Position numbers and translations under genes: made by a program
Notes under the pieces: generated by a model
The model's input: only the letters and a program-made list of their open reading frames with translations
What the model was told of the DNA's origin: nothing
Database searches by the model: none
NCBI GenBank assembly: GCA_035048815.1
Contig: JAUCBN010000035.1
Coordinates: 11,296,501-11,360,500 of the forward strand
Direction: 5' to 3'
DNA: 64,000 bases
Origin: Abelmoschus esculentus
Lineage: Eukaryota > Streptophyta > Magnoliopsida > Malvales > Malvaceae
Shown here: piece by piece, positions 32,229-44,216 of the stretch
How the letters are laid out: every line of letters starts with the position of its first letter
Numbering within the stretch: the stretch's first letter is position 1

Positions 32229-32816
32229 CAGTACGGTAGAGGTGGTGATGCAGCAGTTTGTAACTTGTGTTCTAAACGCCATCCGGGAGAGTGTTGGTGG
32301 GCCACTGGTGCCTGTATGGGTTGTGGATCTAAGGATCACTAGAGGAAGGATTGTCCGAGGTTTGCTGGCGAGGCTGGTAACCGGGTTGAGGTTGCCGTGG
32401 CACCTGGTAGAGGACGCGGCGGAGGTAGAGGTCCTTTTCAGAGACAGGGAGGTGGCCGTGGAGTTTATGCTCAGCGTGGGACCCGTAATGCTACAGATGT
32501 GGTTGCAGGTACTTTTTCTTTACGGAATGTACCGTTGTTTTCTTTGATAGATTCGGGATCTACGCATTCTTATATTTTGAGTGAGCATGCATATATGTTG
32601 GATATCCCTGTTGATGTTTTAGATGTGGGAGTTGTGGTTACTAGTTCTTTGGGTAAGACGGTGACCGTAAGAAGGTTATATAGGAGATGTCCGTTGGAGG
32701 TGCAAGGGCATGTCTTTGAGGTTGACTTGATGGAGTTGCCGTTTCATGGTTTTGACCTTATCTTGGGAGTTGATTGGTTGACGGAGCATAGAGCTGTAGT
32801 GGATTTTGAAGGATAG
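32229..32816 (+). pseudogene. gag-pol: A1 zinc knuckle and protease
   Basis: Same frame as A1 gag. A CCHC knuckle CMGCGSKDH...DC is followed by an RG-rich linker and a retropepsin domain: FSLIDSGSTHSY with the catalytic DSG, and DLILGVDWLTEHRAVVDFE near the end. The frame meets TAG at 32814-32816, directly at a deletion of about 2.5 kb. Everything from the end of protease to the late integrase is missing compared with A3. Confidence 0.82.
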
Positions 32817-33354
32817 AGCATAGAAGTATGTTTCCTTGCCTCAAGTCTTGAAGGATACAGATGAGAAAGTTAACTTTATATGTGCTAGACTTAAGGAAGC
32901 TTCGGATAGACAGAAGTCCTACGCCCATTTAAAGCATAGGGAGATAGAGTATGCTGTTGGAGACAAAGTGTTTCTTAAGGTTTCTCCGTGGAAGAAGGTG
33001 ATGAGGTTTGGTCGTAAGAGTAATTTGGGTCCTCGTTTTATTGGGCCATATGAGGTGTTGGAGCGTGTTGGTCCTGTTGCTTATAGGTTGAGGTTTCCAG
33101 AGGAGTTGAGTAGGATGCATGATGTTTTTCATGTATCAATGCTTCGTAGATATAGATCGGATCCTTCTCATGTGGTTCCTATTGAGGAGATTGAGTTAAG
33201 GGAGGATTTGAGTTATGAGAAAGAACCGGTGAGGGTTTTGGATTTGGATACAAAGGTTCTTCAAGGAAAGACCATAGATTTAGTTAAGGTGCTTTGGAAA
33301 CACCGAGGTGTTGAAGAAGTAACTTGGGAGACAAGGAAAAGCATGGAGGAGTAG
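32817..33354 (+). pseudogene. gag-pol: A1 integrase C-terminus with chromodomain
   Basis: An open frame of 172 codons from 32836 encodes VGDKVFLKVSPWKKVMRFG, a GPY/F block (RFIGPYEVLERVGPVAYRL), HDVFHVSMLRRY and a chromodomain block (GKTIDLVKVLWKHRGVEEV, TWETR). This end is typical of Tekay/Del chromoviruses, in which the chromodomain is thought to steer integration to heterochromatin. It is in a different frame from the protease because of the deletion. It is better preserved than the A3 copy, which has lost residues around HVSMLRRY. Confidence 0.85.
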
Positions 33355-33402
33355 TTTCCTCACTTGTTTACTTTAGGTAAATTTCGAGGACAAAATTTTC
33401 TT

Positions 33403-33416
33403 AAGAGGGGGAGAGT
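33403..33416 (+). other. A1 polypurine tract
   Basis: AAGAGGGGGAGAGT directly before the 3' LTR. The same sequence is at 59869-59882 in A3. Confidence 0.85.
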
Positions 33417-34887
33417 TGTAACATCCCGATTTTGGGGTTATTAGTTTAGGCTTTAGTTAGGAGAATTCGATTTGGGTCGAATCGGGTTCTCCGATTCATT
33501 ATTCCGGGGAAAATAAAATAAGTATTTTTAATTAGGAAAAATAATAATTTTGGAATATGGTTTAAAAATATTAAAAATATGTTTCAAGATTAAAAGAAAG
33601 TAATTTGAACTTTATATTGATTTTTAATTATGCTTAATTATGCATAAGTGACCAATTTGTAATTTTTGGAAAATTGGAGGACTTATTTTATGGTTTTCAA
33701 AAATTGTGATTTTAGTGACTAAATTGAAAAGCAAGCTAAACTTAGAATCCTTAGAGGGCCATAAACCCATTTTTAATTTTTAATAATGATTTATTCACCA
33801 AAATACTTTTTAATTACTAATAAACATTTTCTCTCAAAACTACCATTTTTTCTCTCATCTTTTTCTCTCATTTTCTCTCCATTTTCCTTCATCTCTTTTC
33901 TTCAATTCCTTGCTGATTTTTCATCTTTTTCCACAAAGATTACATCATTTTAATCATCTTTCTATTCCTTACAAAACCTAACCATCAATTTTATCAAATC
34001 AACACCAAATTGCAAGAAATCAGGAAGAGGAAATTGCATCTTTTTGGTGAATAGATATTAAAGGTATTTTTCTGGATTTTTAATTCTTTTCTAAGGTTCT
34101 TTATTGAAATTCCCAAGTATTAGCTTGCTAATCTTTGAATAAAAACTTAATTCTATGTTTTCAATGTTAGATCTAGTGATTTTGTGAATGTTTTTGTGAA
34201 ATCTTTTTGGATTCATTCAATGCTGAAATTAGATGGATTCAATTATGTTTTTATGTTAATTAAATAATTAATTGAGTCTTCATTTGATAGCACATTAATT
34301 TAATCCCAGAATAATGCAATCGATGTTGTTTTAAGGTGTTTTTCGGTTGTTTTAGGGGTTGTTTTAGGTGCTTTAATGTTGATGGAGATATAAGGATGGT
34401 TTGGATGTGTTTTTGGTTCATAATTGAAGTTGATTAGATGTTAGATTCATTAGGTTTTGGGATGATGTTGTTCGGATGCGTTTCGGCTAAGTTTTTGGTA
34501 ATTTTGTGGTGATCGGATATGGCTGCTGGTTTGAGCATGTTATGATGTGAGAATGTTCTGTTTTTAATGTTGTAGAAGAGGTACAAGAAGGTGCTTGAGT
34601 GTTGGTTCGTTGGCGCGATCATTAGATATCGGTGAAAGCTCGTTTCGTTTATCGGTGAGTGCTTTCGGACTTAAAGTGAATCGCTTTTGGTACGGTTCTG
34701 TTTGAGGACTATGGAAGAGTGTGAAAACCTTCCATAGTTCAAGAGTAAGTAAAGTAAATGTTTTTGATAAATCAACTTGAGTTTCGGTTATATTCGATAA
34801 AGGCATTATATTGGTAAAGCAATGAGATTCTTGGAAATGCATGAACATGATTTGATTTGGTGCATACATGAGAAATACTTGCTGAAA

Positions 34888-34892
34888 TGCAT
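34888..34892. repeat. Target site duplication of S2, left copy
   Basis: TGCAT, matching 38097-38101. Confidence 0.92.
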
Positions 34893-37800
34893 TGTAACCC
34901 CCTTAGCCCGGCCTAGACGGAACCGGCACTAACGGGTTACACGGGAAATATCAAACCAAACCCGCGAATGTTCGATTCGATAAACAACCCTAAAACCGCT
35001 ATATTTTTTTTATTTTTATCTTACTAGATGCACAATCTTATTCCTACGTGACAAGGTCTCATACAAAGCATTGTCGGTAACATATTAATTAAAAACAACC
35101 ATCCGATTAAACACTAACATAGATTAAGGACTAAAACGTAAAACTTTTAAATCCTATTAACAAAATATAAATTCTCTTCATCAAAGTTCAATTAAACATA
35201 CAAGAGTTCCTCACAGCAAATTTCAACTCAAACGGATCTTTCTAACATCATCAATTGCATGTTCTTCTAATTTAGGGACCAAAATGTAAATCTTCCAAAA
35301 TACAAGGACTTAATCCAATTTAGGATTACCATCTTGAAATTAAATTAACTTTATACTTGCATGCAAAATTTCAGCTCAAAATAACATCGGTAAGTACCTT
35401 AATCGAACAAAGGAAGATATCTGGGACTAAAGTATAATTTCTAGCAATGGTATACTTAATTAGCAACATATGACACATAATCAACAACGTCACGGACTTC
35501 AATCAAGCTATAGGCATGCTCCCTAGAAAAATGATTAACAACATAACAATCATGCTAGTACATGCTTCATCAATTCAAACCATTCCAAAGTTCAACAATT
35601 AGCAATCAAACCATAATGGTCTTATTACAACATAAACCAAAGCCTAAGTACACACTCCTCACATAGGTTGTGTTACACATTGCCTTGCCCAATTTATTTG
35701 CCAAAAACATACCAAATTCAAAGTGATTCTTCCCCTTGGTTTACTTGCCCCGAACGAAGCTCCAAGTGACTTTATTTCTCTACATGGATGAAAAGAGAGC
35801 TTAAGCAAACATGCTTAGTGAGGAAGCTCTATACAAATCATCAATGCATCTTTTCTTTAAAACCATGATGAAACCATAATTTGTAATACATTGTTAAATC
35901 ATGCATGCTAACATCTCATGCTCATGTTCTTAAATCATATGCTTCCTTGAGTTCACATAATCTTATCAAAACAATTTAAAAATGATGCTCAAACCTCTTC
36001 TCAGTTTCATGTATGTATATTGGCTTTCTAGTGACCACTTAATGTGAACCTTGAGTTCACCGAATACACGGATCCATGAGACATTTGTCTCGTCATGACA
36101 CGAAGTCACCATTGACATGACACGAAGTCACCATTAGCACTACCACGCACGATCGGACACATAGTCACCCTTGTTACGTGTAGGCGGCTTTACCACGCAC
36201 GGTTGGACACAAAGTCACCCTTGTTACGTGTAGGCAATATTCTATATTTTCAGTTTTGATTATAGTGCACTTAAGACAATCCTAATAACATGTCATTCGT
36301 ATTCGAATCTAAAGTTAGTGTCACTAAGCCAATATCATAATCAAATGTGCATAATAACTTGCTACTCATAATGCATGCATAATATGTTCAATAAATGAAC
36401 CAAAAGCCATGCTCAAAGGCACCATCATGTATAAGGCAATTAACCATATTGTATTTCAAATCATATAACTTATTGCTCATAATGCATGCATAATATGTTC
36501 AACAAATGAACCAAAAGCCATGCCCAAAGGCACCATCATATATAAGGCAAATAACCATATTGTATCCCAAATCATTTCTCATAATTTTTCATAATCATGG
36601 ATGCTAAATAAGCTATGCATTTCAGCAAGTTATTCTCATGTATGCACCATTTCAAAACATGCTCATGCATTTCCATAAATCTCATTGCATTACCAGCATA
36701 ATGCCTTCATCAAATATAGCCGAAACTCATATCGGTTTATCAAAAATATTTACTTTACTTACTCTTGAACTATGGAAGGTTTTCACACTCTTCCATAGTC
36801 CCCAAAATAGAACCGTACCAAACGCGGATCGCTTTAAATCCGTAATCACTCACCAACAAGCGAAATGAGCTTTTGCCGCTATCCGATGATCGCTCCAACG
36901 CACCAGCACTCAAGCTTCTTCTTGTACCTCTTCTACAACATTAAAAACAGAGCATTCTCACATCATAACATGCTCAAACCAACAGCCATATCCGAACACC
37001 ATTAAACTACCAAAAACTTAGCCGAAAAGACCGAAAACTAAGCCGAAACGTAACCGAACAACATCAGCCCAAAACCTAATGAATCTAACATCTAATCCAC
37101 CTCAATTATGATCAAAAAACACATCCAAACCATCCTTATATCTCCAGCAATATTTAAGCATCTAAAACAACCCATAAAACAACCGAAAAGCACCTTAAAA
37201 CTACACCGATTGTATTATTCCAGGATTAAATTAATGTGATATCAAATCAAGACTCAATTAATCATTAAATAAAAATAAAAACATGATTGAATTCATCTAA
37301 TTTCCAGCATTAAATGAGATCCAAAAAGATTTCACAAAAACATCACAAAATCACTAGATCTAACATTAAAAACATAGAATCAAGTTTTTATTCAAAGATT
37401 AGCAAGCTAATACTTGGGAATTTCAATAAAGAACTTTAGAAAAGAATAAAAATCCAGAAAATTACCTTCAAGATCTATTCACGAAAAATATGTATTTTTC
37501 CCCTTCTTGATTCCTTGCAATTTGATGTAGATTTGATGAAATTGATGCTTAGGTTTTGTAAAGGATGGAAAGATGATGCAAGTGATGTAATCTTTGTAGA
37601 AAAAGATGCAAAAATCAGCAAGGAATTGAAGAGAAAAGATGAAGAGAAAGTGGAGAGAAAATGAGAGAAAAAGATGAGAGAAAATGAGAGAAAAGTGGTT
37701 TTTGAGAAAAATGATTAAAAATCAAATTAAAGTAATTAAAAATATATTTTGGTAAATAAATCATTATTAAAAATTAGAAATGGGTTTAAAAATCATTAAA

Positions 37801-38096
37801 ACATGTAATTTTTCAAAAATTACAAAATAAGTCCTTTAATTTTTCCAAAAATTACAAATTGGTCATTTATGCATAATTAAGCATAATTAAAAATCAATAT
37901 AAAGTCCAAATTATTTTCTTTTAATTTTGAAAAATATTTTTAATATTTCAAAACATATTCCAAAATTATTATTTTTCTTAATTAAAAATATTCTTATTTT
38001 ATCTTTCCCGAAATAATGAACCGGAGAACCCGATTCGACCCGAATCGAATTCTCTTAACTAAGCCTAAATAATAACCCCAAAAATGGGATGTTACA
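34893..38096 (-). mobile_element. Solo LTR S2, family A
   Basis: 3,204 bp in reverse orientation from TGTAACCCCCTTAGCCC to GGGATGTTACA, between perfect TGCAT duplications. It aligns with S1, but the whole TTTCGAAA cluster (about 300 bp) is missing between 35450 and 35460. It also carries a duplicated segment near 36360-36560, where GCATGCATAATATGTTCAA and CCAAAAGCCATGC appear twice. No internal region. Confidence 0.93.
36365..36560. repeat. Local duplication inside S2
   Basis: Two copies of about 110 bp in tandem (both with ATGCATGCATAATATGTTCA, then AATGAACCAAAAGCCATGC, then GGCACCATCAT). S1 has this segment once (2858-2925). Confidence 0.75.
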
Positions 38097-38101
38097 TGCA
38101 T
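38097..38101. repeat. Target site duplication of S2, right copy
   Basis: TGCAT, matching 34888-34892. Confidence 0.92.
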
Positions 38102-38368
38102 AGCTTATTTAGCATCCATGAATATGGAAAATTATGAGAAATGATTTGGAATACAATATGGTTAATTGTCTTATATTTGATGGTGCCTTTGGACATGGCT
38201 TTTGGTTTATTTGTTGAACATATTATGCATGCATTATGAGTAGCAAGTTATCATGCACATTTGATTATGATATTGGCTTAGTGACACTAACTTTAGATTC
38301 GGATACGAATGACATGTCATTAGGATTGTCTTAAGTGCACTATAAACAAAGTTGAGAATACAAAAAAT

Positions 38369-39039
38369 TACCTTTAATATCTATTCACCAAAAAGATGCA
38401 ATTTTCTCTTCTTGATTTCTTACAATTTGGTGTTGATTTGATAAAATTGATGGTTAGGTTTTGTAAAGAATAGAAAGATGATTAAAATGATGTAATCTTT
38501 GTGGAAAAAGATGCAAAAATCAGCAAGGAATTGAAGAAAAGAGATGAAGGAAAATGGAGGAAAAATGAGAGAAAAAGATGAGAGAAAAAGATGGTAGTTT
38601 TGAGAGAAAATGTTTATCATCTTTAATTAAAGTAATTAAATTAAAAAGCATTTTGGTGAATAAATCATTATTAAAAATTAAAAATGGGTTTATGACCCTC
38701 TAAGGATTCTAAGTTTAGCTTGCTTTTTAATTTAGTCACTAAAATCACAATTTTTGAAAACCATAAAATAAGTCCTCCAATTTTCCAAAAATTACAAATT
38801 GGTCACTTATGCATAATTAAGCATAATTAAAAATCAATATAAAGTTCAAATTACTTTCTTTTAATCTTGAAACATTTTTTTAATATTTTTAAACCATATT
38901 CTAAAATTATTATTTTTCCTAATTAAAAATATTCTTATTTTATTTTCCCCAGAATAATGAATCGGAGAACCCGATTCGACCCAAATCGAATTCTCCTAAC
39001 TAAAGCCTAAACTAATAACTCCAAAATCGAGATGTTACA
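38369..39039 (-). mobile_element. Inverted fragment of an A-family LTR (first 670 bp)
   Basis: Reverse complement of the start of an A LTR: its right end GAGATGTTACA is a true LTR terminus, and its left end stops at the point matching about 34066 in the A1 3' LTR. It shares private variants with 33417-34066 (TTTAGGCTTTAGTTAGGAG, GAATAGATATTAAAGGTA), so the two form an inverted repeat of about 650-670 bp. The join at 38361-38368 is in a run of A bases common to both sides. Next to 39039 is the interior of a B LTR, not C sequence. Confidence 0.85.
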
Positions 39040-39653
39040 ATATTTATCTAGCATCGAGAGGTGTAGATTCACGAAAGGGATAAGTACGGTGTTGTAGACA
39101 CTAACTCGGCCTAGAGATAGGTTAAGAGTTTCAGCAGCTAAAAGAAGTGTTGGATTGGTTGGTGATTATCGTTGATTTACGTTGAGAGGTATCGTCAAGG
39201 ACCAATTATCAACTTTGCTTTGACTTAGAGATAAGCAGAGTCAACGACGGACACTTTACTGAACTTTGATACATTTGTCCAAGAGCAAGAGATTGCCGCG
39301 ATAGAGAACAATAATGTTGCCGAGGCTGTATCTGCAGTATTGTCGAAGCAGTGTTGTGTAATTACATTGGACAAGAAGAAGATCAATCGAATCCACTAAT
39401 TGACGCAGCTGGATCCTACCCACTTTCTCTATATCGTTCTTAATCTTTTATTTTATGTTTTGTTATTTAATTATTTAGTTAGTTAAACAAACCCACTTAT
39501 CTGTGTTTTTACTTTATCTTTCATGAGCAAGGGAACAAGGGAAGACATATTAAGTATACCAATCCTTGTGGAGACGATACACTATATACTTATCACTTTA
39601 TTACTTGACGAAGTGTACACTTGTACTTAATTGCGCTTTTATTGCATGCATCA
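39040..39653 (+). mobile_element. B3 5' LTR, right part only
   Basis: It matches the last 614 bp of the B4 5' LTR, from ATATTTATCTAGCATCGAG to GCATGCATCA. The left part was lost at the A-family junction. It is the LTR of the host element into which B4 and A3 later inserted. Confidence 0.88.
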
Positions 39654-39659
39654 AGTTTT

Positions 39660-39677
39660 TGGTGTCGTTATCGGGGA
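39660..39677 (+). other. B3 primer binding site (tRNA-Asp type)
   Basis: TGGTGTCGTTATCGGGGA, three differences from the tRNA-Asp complement. Confidence 0.75.
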
Positions 39678-39788
39678 TTGACAACTAAATTTTGTTTTCT
39701 TTATTTTCTTGCTCTTTAACCATTCTTTATCTAACTTTAATTCAAATTATTTATTTTTACTTTTTATTAACTTTGACTTATTTGGTGT

Positions 39789-40168
39789 ATGACCAGGGCA
39801 AACCCGAGTGGTCCATTGTACGAATTGGACCCTGAAATCGAACGCACAGGACACAGTCTGAGGCGCAACCTGTTTCAAGCCATGGATGATCCACCAAGAG
39901 GAAAAATTTCACCTGTTGACCATAATATACTGTCACCAGCAATGCCGCAACAGCCACTACCGCCACCATTGCCGAGGCAACCCACCGTTAGAGACTTTCT
40001 GGTGGAAGACCTAAACGGACTAAACCCTGGCGTAGTCACCTCAGGAATTGAAGAAACTCACTTTGAGCTCAAACCAGTGATGTTCAACAAGTTGAACACA
40101 ATTGGACAATTTAGTGGGTCTCCTACTGAAGATGCAAGGCAACATCTTAAATCTTTCATGGAAGTGTG
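39789..40168 (+). pseudogene. gag: B3 gag, first part
   Basis: ATG 39789 starts MTRANPSGPLYELDPEIERT. It is open without a stop through PTVRDFLVEDLNGLNPGVV and MFNKLNTIGQFSG to KSFMEVCD, where B4 splits it at 40168. The codons after that point read into the B4 LTR and are not gag. It continues at 49754. The first 126 codons are intact, better than in B1 or B4. Confidence 0.85.
40164..40168. repeat. Target site duplication of B4, left copy
   Basis: GTGTG, matching 49754-49758. Confidence 0.9.
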
Positions 40169-41512
40169 TGATGAGTGCCTAAAAGGCAGTTATTTACTAC
40201 CCTTCTCATGGTACTTTATGCATCTATTATACACCAACTTGAGCTGAAATATGGACTCGTTGCACAATAGTGGATATTTCATTATCACTACTTACAAAGT
40301 TAATATTTATAGAGAATGCAGATATTCTTACATATTCTGCACATGCAAGAATATCCAAGGCTAAGGCAGCAATGAAGCAGTATTGAGGTCGAGGCAGGGG
40401 ACAAGGCCGCGGCAGCATCCATAATGGCAACATCGGTATCGTAGGCGCAATGAAAGATAAAAATATAGAGAACATTCTGGAAGATGCAGCACACCAATGG
40501 GACCAGGATAGCACGCTAAAAGCCCAAGTCAAAGACCAAACGTGAAAACCCTTCTAGAAGGCGGCAAACCTGGAAATATCAGATCTTATGTAGAAGACTT
40601 GTTCCTTACTCCAAGCTAGAGTCTATTTAGGAAAGGTTTGCCCTAGGTTAAGACTATATATACTCTAGTCGGCCACATTGTTTGGAGAGCCGATTTTTTA
40701 GAAACCCTTCTCCCTAAGAATTGTACCTACTGATGTTATGTTCTAAATTTCTTAGGGATAGGTGAAGGTTGTAGATATTAGTGAGAGTAGATTGTTTCTT
40801 GTTTCTTTGTTCTAATGCAATAATAATATCAAAGTTTGCTTATCCTATTATCATTCCATGTTCTTACATTCAAGCTCGAGAGAGTAGTTTGTTAGTAATA
40901 TATTTATCTAGCATCGAGAGGTGTAGATTCACGAAAGGGATAAGTACGGTGTTGTAAACACTAACTCGGCCTAGAGATAGGTTAAGAGTTTCAGCAGCTA
41001 AAAGAAGTGTTGGATTGATTGGTGGTTATCGTTGATTTACGTCGAGAGGTATCGTCAAGGACCAGTCATCAATAGTGCTCTGACTTAGAGATAAGCGGAG
41101 TCATCTACGGACACTTTGCTGAACTTTGATGCATCTGTCCAAGAGTAAGAGATTGCGCGTCAGAGAACACTAATGCTGTCGAGGTTGTGTCTGCAGTACT
41201 GTCCAAGCAGTATTGTGTAATTGTATTGGACAAGAAGAAGATTAATCGAATCCACTAATTGACGCAGCTGGATCCAATCTGCTTTCTCTATATCGTTCTC
41301 AACCTTTTATTTTATGTTTTGTTATTTAATTATTTACTTAGTTAAACAAATCCACTTATCTGTGTTTTTACTTTATCTTTCAGGAGCAAGGGAACAAGGG
41401 GAAACATATTAAGTATACCAATCCCTATGGAGACGATACACGATATACTTATCACTTTATTACTTGGCGACGTGTACACTTGCACTCAATTGCGCTTTTA
41501 TTACACGCATCA
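40169..41512 (+). mobile_element. B4 5' LTR
   Basis: 1,344 bp, TGATGAGTGCC to ACACGCATCA. TATATATA is at 40655-40662. It is very similar to the 3' LTR at 48422-49753, for example both read GAACATTCTGGAAGATGCAG and GTGAAAACCCTTCTAGAAGG, so B4 is fairly recent. Confidence 0.92.
40655..40662 (+). promoter_or_regulatory. TATA box of B4 5' LTR
   Basis: TATATATA, also present in the 3' LTR near 48906, about 490 bp into the LTR. Confidence 0.55.
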
Positions 41513-41518
41513 AGTTTT

Positions 41519-41536
41519 TGGCGCCGTTGCCGGGGA
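41519..41536 (+). other. B4 primer binding site (tRNA-Asp, perfect)
   Basis: TGGCGCCGTTGCCGGGGA, exactly the complement expected for the 3' end of plant tRNA-Asp, seven bases after the LTR. Confidence 0.88.
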
Positions 41537-41646
41537 TTGACAACTAAATTTTTTTTCTTTATTTTCTTGCTCTTTAACCATTTTTTATCTATTTTTAATT
41601 CTAATTATTTATTTTTCTTTTTTATTAACTTTGACTTCTTTGGTAT

Positions 41647-44216
41647 ATGACTAGGGCAAACCCGAGTGGTCCATTGTATGAATTGGATCCTAAAATTGAA
41701 CGCACAAGACACCATCTGAGGCGAAACTTGTTCCAAGTCATGGATGATCCACCAAGAGGACAAATTCCACCAATTAACCATAATATACTACCACCAGCAA
41801 TGCCGCAATAGCCACTGTGGCAACCATTGCCGAGGCAGCCTACTGTTAGAGACTATCTGGTGGAAGATCTAAACGGACCCAACCCTGGCGTAGTCACCCC
41901 AAAAATTGAAGCAACTCAATTTGAGCTCAAACCAGTGATGTTCAACATGTTGAACACAATTGGACAGTTTAGTGAGTCTGTTATTGAAGATGCAAGGCAA
42001 CATCTTAAATCTTTCATTGAAGTATGCAATTCTTTCAAGATTCAAGGAGTCCATGAAGATATTTTACGATTAAAATTGTTCCCCTATTCATTGAGGGATA
42101 GGGCGAAAACTTGGTTGAATGGCATCCCAATAGGATCCATAGGATCTTGGGAGGAACTCTACCGAGAATTCATTACGAGGTTTAATCCGATAAATCTCTA
42201 TGATTGCATCCATAATAAAATCACATCATTACGGCAGGATGATGATGAACCGATGTATGAGGCATGGGAACGCTACAGAGAATTGTTAAACAAATGCCCA
42301 CTACATGTTTTCCCTTGTAGACGCAAGTCTCCATGTTTTATAATGCAACCAATGCCTCCACAAGGATGATGCTAGATGCTTCCCCAAATAGGACACTTTT
42401 GGATAGAGCACCCGCGGAGGCCATTGAGATTTTGAACAAACTCGCAAGAAACAATTTCCAATTTCCCACATCAAGGCGAGGAGGAATGAGACGTCATGCC
42501 ACAGCCCATGAATTAGATATACACAGTTGGGTGGCAGCACAATTTGCTTCTTTGACTAAAATGGTTCAGAATATTCAAGCCCAGAGAAACATACATGAAG
42601 TTAAGGCAATTAACTCATCGGATTACAAGCAAGATGAGGAAACCAACCTATATGTTGGAAACTATAACAGGAACTATCAAATGATGTCCAACAATTACAA
42701 CCCATCCTAGAAAAGGCATCCAAACTTTTCATTGAGTAACCCCAACAATGCCTTAAATCCAATTAATCAAGCCCTTGGATTCCAGCACCAAAGTCAGAAC
42801 ATGCCATAGCAGCACATTCAGCAGTCCATGCCACAGTAGCAGGTACAACAGCAGCAGTCTCTGAACGCATTGGCAGATTCTCTCCTGGCTTTCATGTCAA
42901 AGACTGATGCATACATGACCGGGAGTAGGCACTTCATGAAGCGTACTGATGACTTCATGAACCGAACTAAGATGAGACTACAGAACCAGGAGGCTGCGAT
43001 TAAATCTTTAGAAACCCAAGTTGGTCAATTTGCCTAACGACAAAACACTCGACCACTAGGGGGTTTACCTAGCAATACTGAAGTTGCTAAGGTGTTAGGC
43101 CACGACCAATGCAAGGTAATTACGACAAGAAGTGGCCTACAATTAAAAGATAAAGAAGGGACCTCAACCGATAGAGTCCAACCCGAAAAGCAACATCATG
43201 AGGACTTAGAAGCTGAGTAGGACCCTGCCGAAAGCACTACCACGGCAGCAGAACCAGTAGTATCAGAACAACCTGCCGAGGCAACTGCAGATAAGTTCAC
43301 CCCAGGTATTAAACTCAATATCCAAGGAAACCTAGAGGACATAAGAACACTACCTCCTTTCTCGCAGAGGTTTAAAAAGCACAAACATGACCATCAATTT
43401 CAGAAATTCCTAGACATCTTGAAGCAAGTCCATATCAACTTGCCATTAGTTGAGGCTATTGAACATTTGCCCAACTATGCCAAGTTCTTAAAGGACATAG
43501 TATCCAAACAACGGAGGCTAGAGGAATTTGAAACGGTGGCAACCACTGAAGGTTGCATGGTCATGCTGCATAATCGCATGCCTCCTAAGCTAAAGGATCT
43601 TGGATGCTTCAATATCCCCTATGTGATTGAGGATGATTATAAAGGAAAGGCCCTATGCGACTTGGGAGCAAGCATCAACCTAATGCCCAAATCAGTTTTT
43701 CAAAAAATTGGAATAGAGCGGGCAAAACCAATAACAGTACTACTCCAACTTACGGATCGATCCTATGTGCACCCCGAAGGCAAAATTGAGGACATTCTGG
43801 TTAAGGTCGACAAGTTTTTATTTCCTGCCGATTTTCTTTTCCTTGATTGTGAGGCCGATGACAATACACCGATCATATTGGGTGGACCTTTCCTGGCTAC
43901 TGGACGCACCATCATCGATGTGAAAAATGGCAAGCTCACAATACGGATAAACGATCAACAAGTCAAGTTGAACGCCTTCCAAAATCTTACAAATTAAGAT
44001 GCTCCAGCAGAATGTAAGGCTCTTCATACACCAAACCAGGGTACTAAAATATCCTGCCTGGGTAGCACGCTCGGTAGACTGTTCGGTAAGCGAATAAAAC
44101 TCAAACGAGAAGTCGAATACACTGAAGGGACTGGCCAACACGTGAAGGAAGATATGGTCCAGAAAGAGATAATGAAAGTGGGAGATGCATTCACATGTAC
44201 TCCACAAGTAACATAA
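41647..44216 (+). pseudogene. gag: B4 gag-protease ORF
   Basis: ATG 41647 to TAA 44214-44216, about 855 codons. It has the same order as B1: MTRANPSGPLYELDP; PTVRDYLVEDLNGPNP; capsid core in 41827-42369 and 42333-42710; the NPNFS-type block; an MRLQNQEAAIKSLETQVGQF block; a linker; then HINLPLVEAIEHLPNYAKFL and the protease-like domain with CDLGASINLMPKSVF and TPIILGGPFLATG in 43419-43997. It ends FTCTPQVT. Breaks: TAG 41809-41811, a frameshift near 42320, TAG near 42709, and several more up to 43220, mostly where sister copies have CAG or TGG. The ORF ends right after the protease region, as in B1, so the missing RT is not due to a local deletion. Confidence 0.85.

Larger units (their letters stand above)
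33417..38368 (+). mobile_element. A1 3' LTR, interrupted and truncated
   Basis: It starts TGTAACATCCCGATTTTGGG. It is split by solo LTR S2 (34893-38096) at TGCAT and resumes at 38097 (TGCATAGCTTATTTAGC). It follows the A LTR to TTGAGAATACAAAA at about 38365, then switches to an inverted LTR piece. The final third of the LTR (tandem repeats, TTTCGAAA cluster and end) is missing. Confidence 0.85.
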
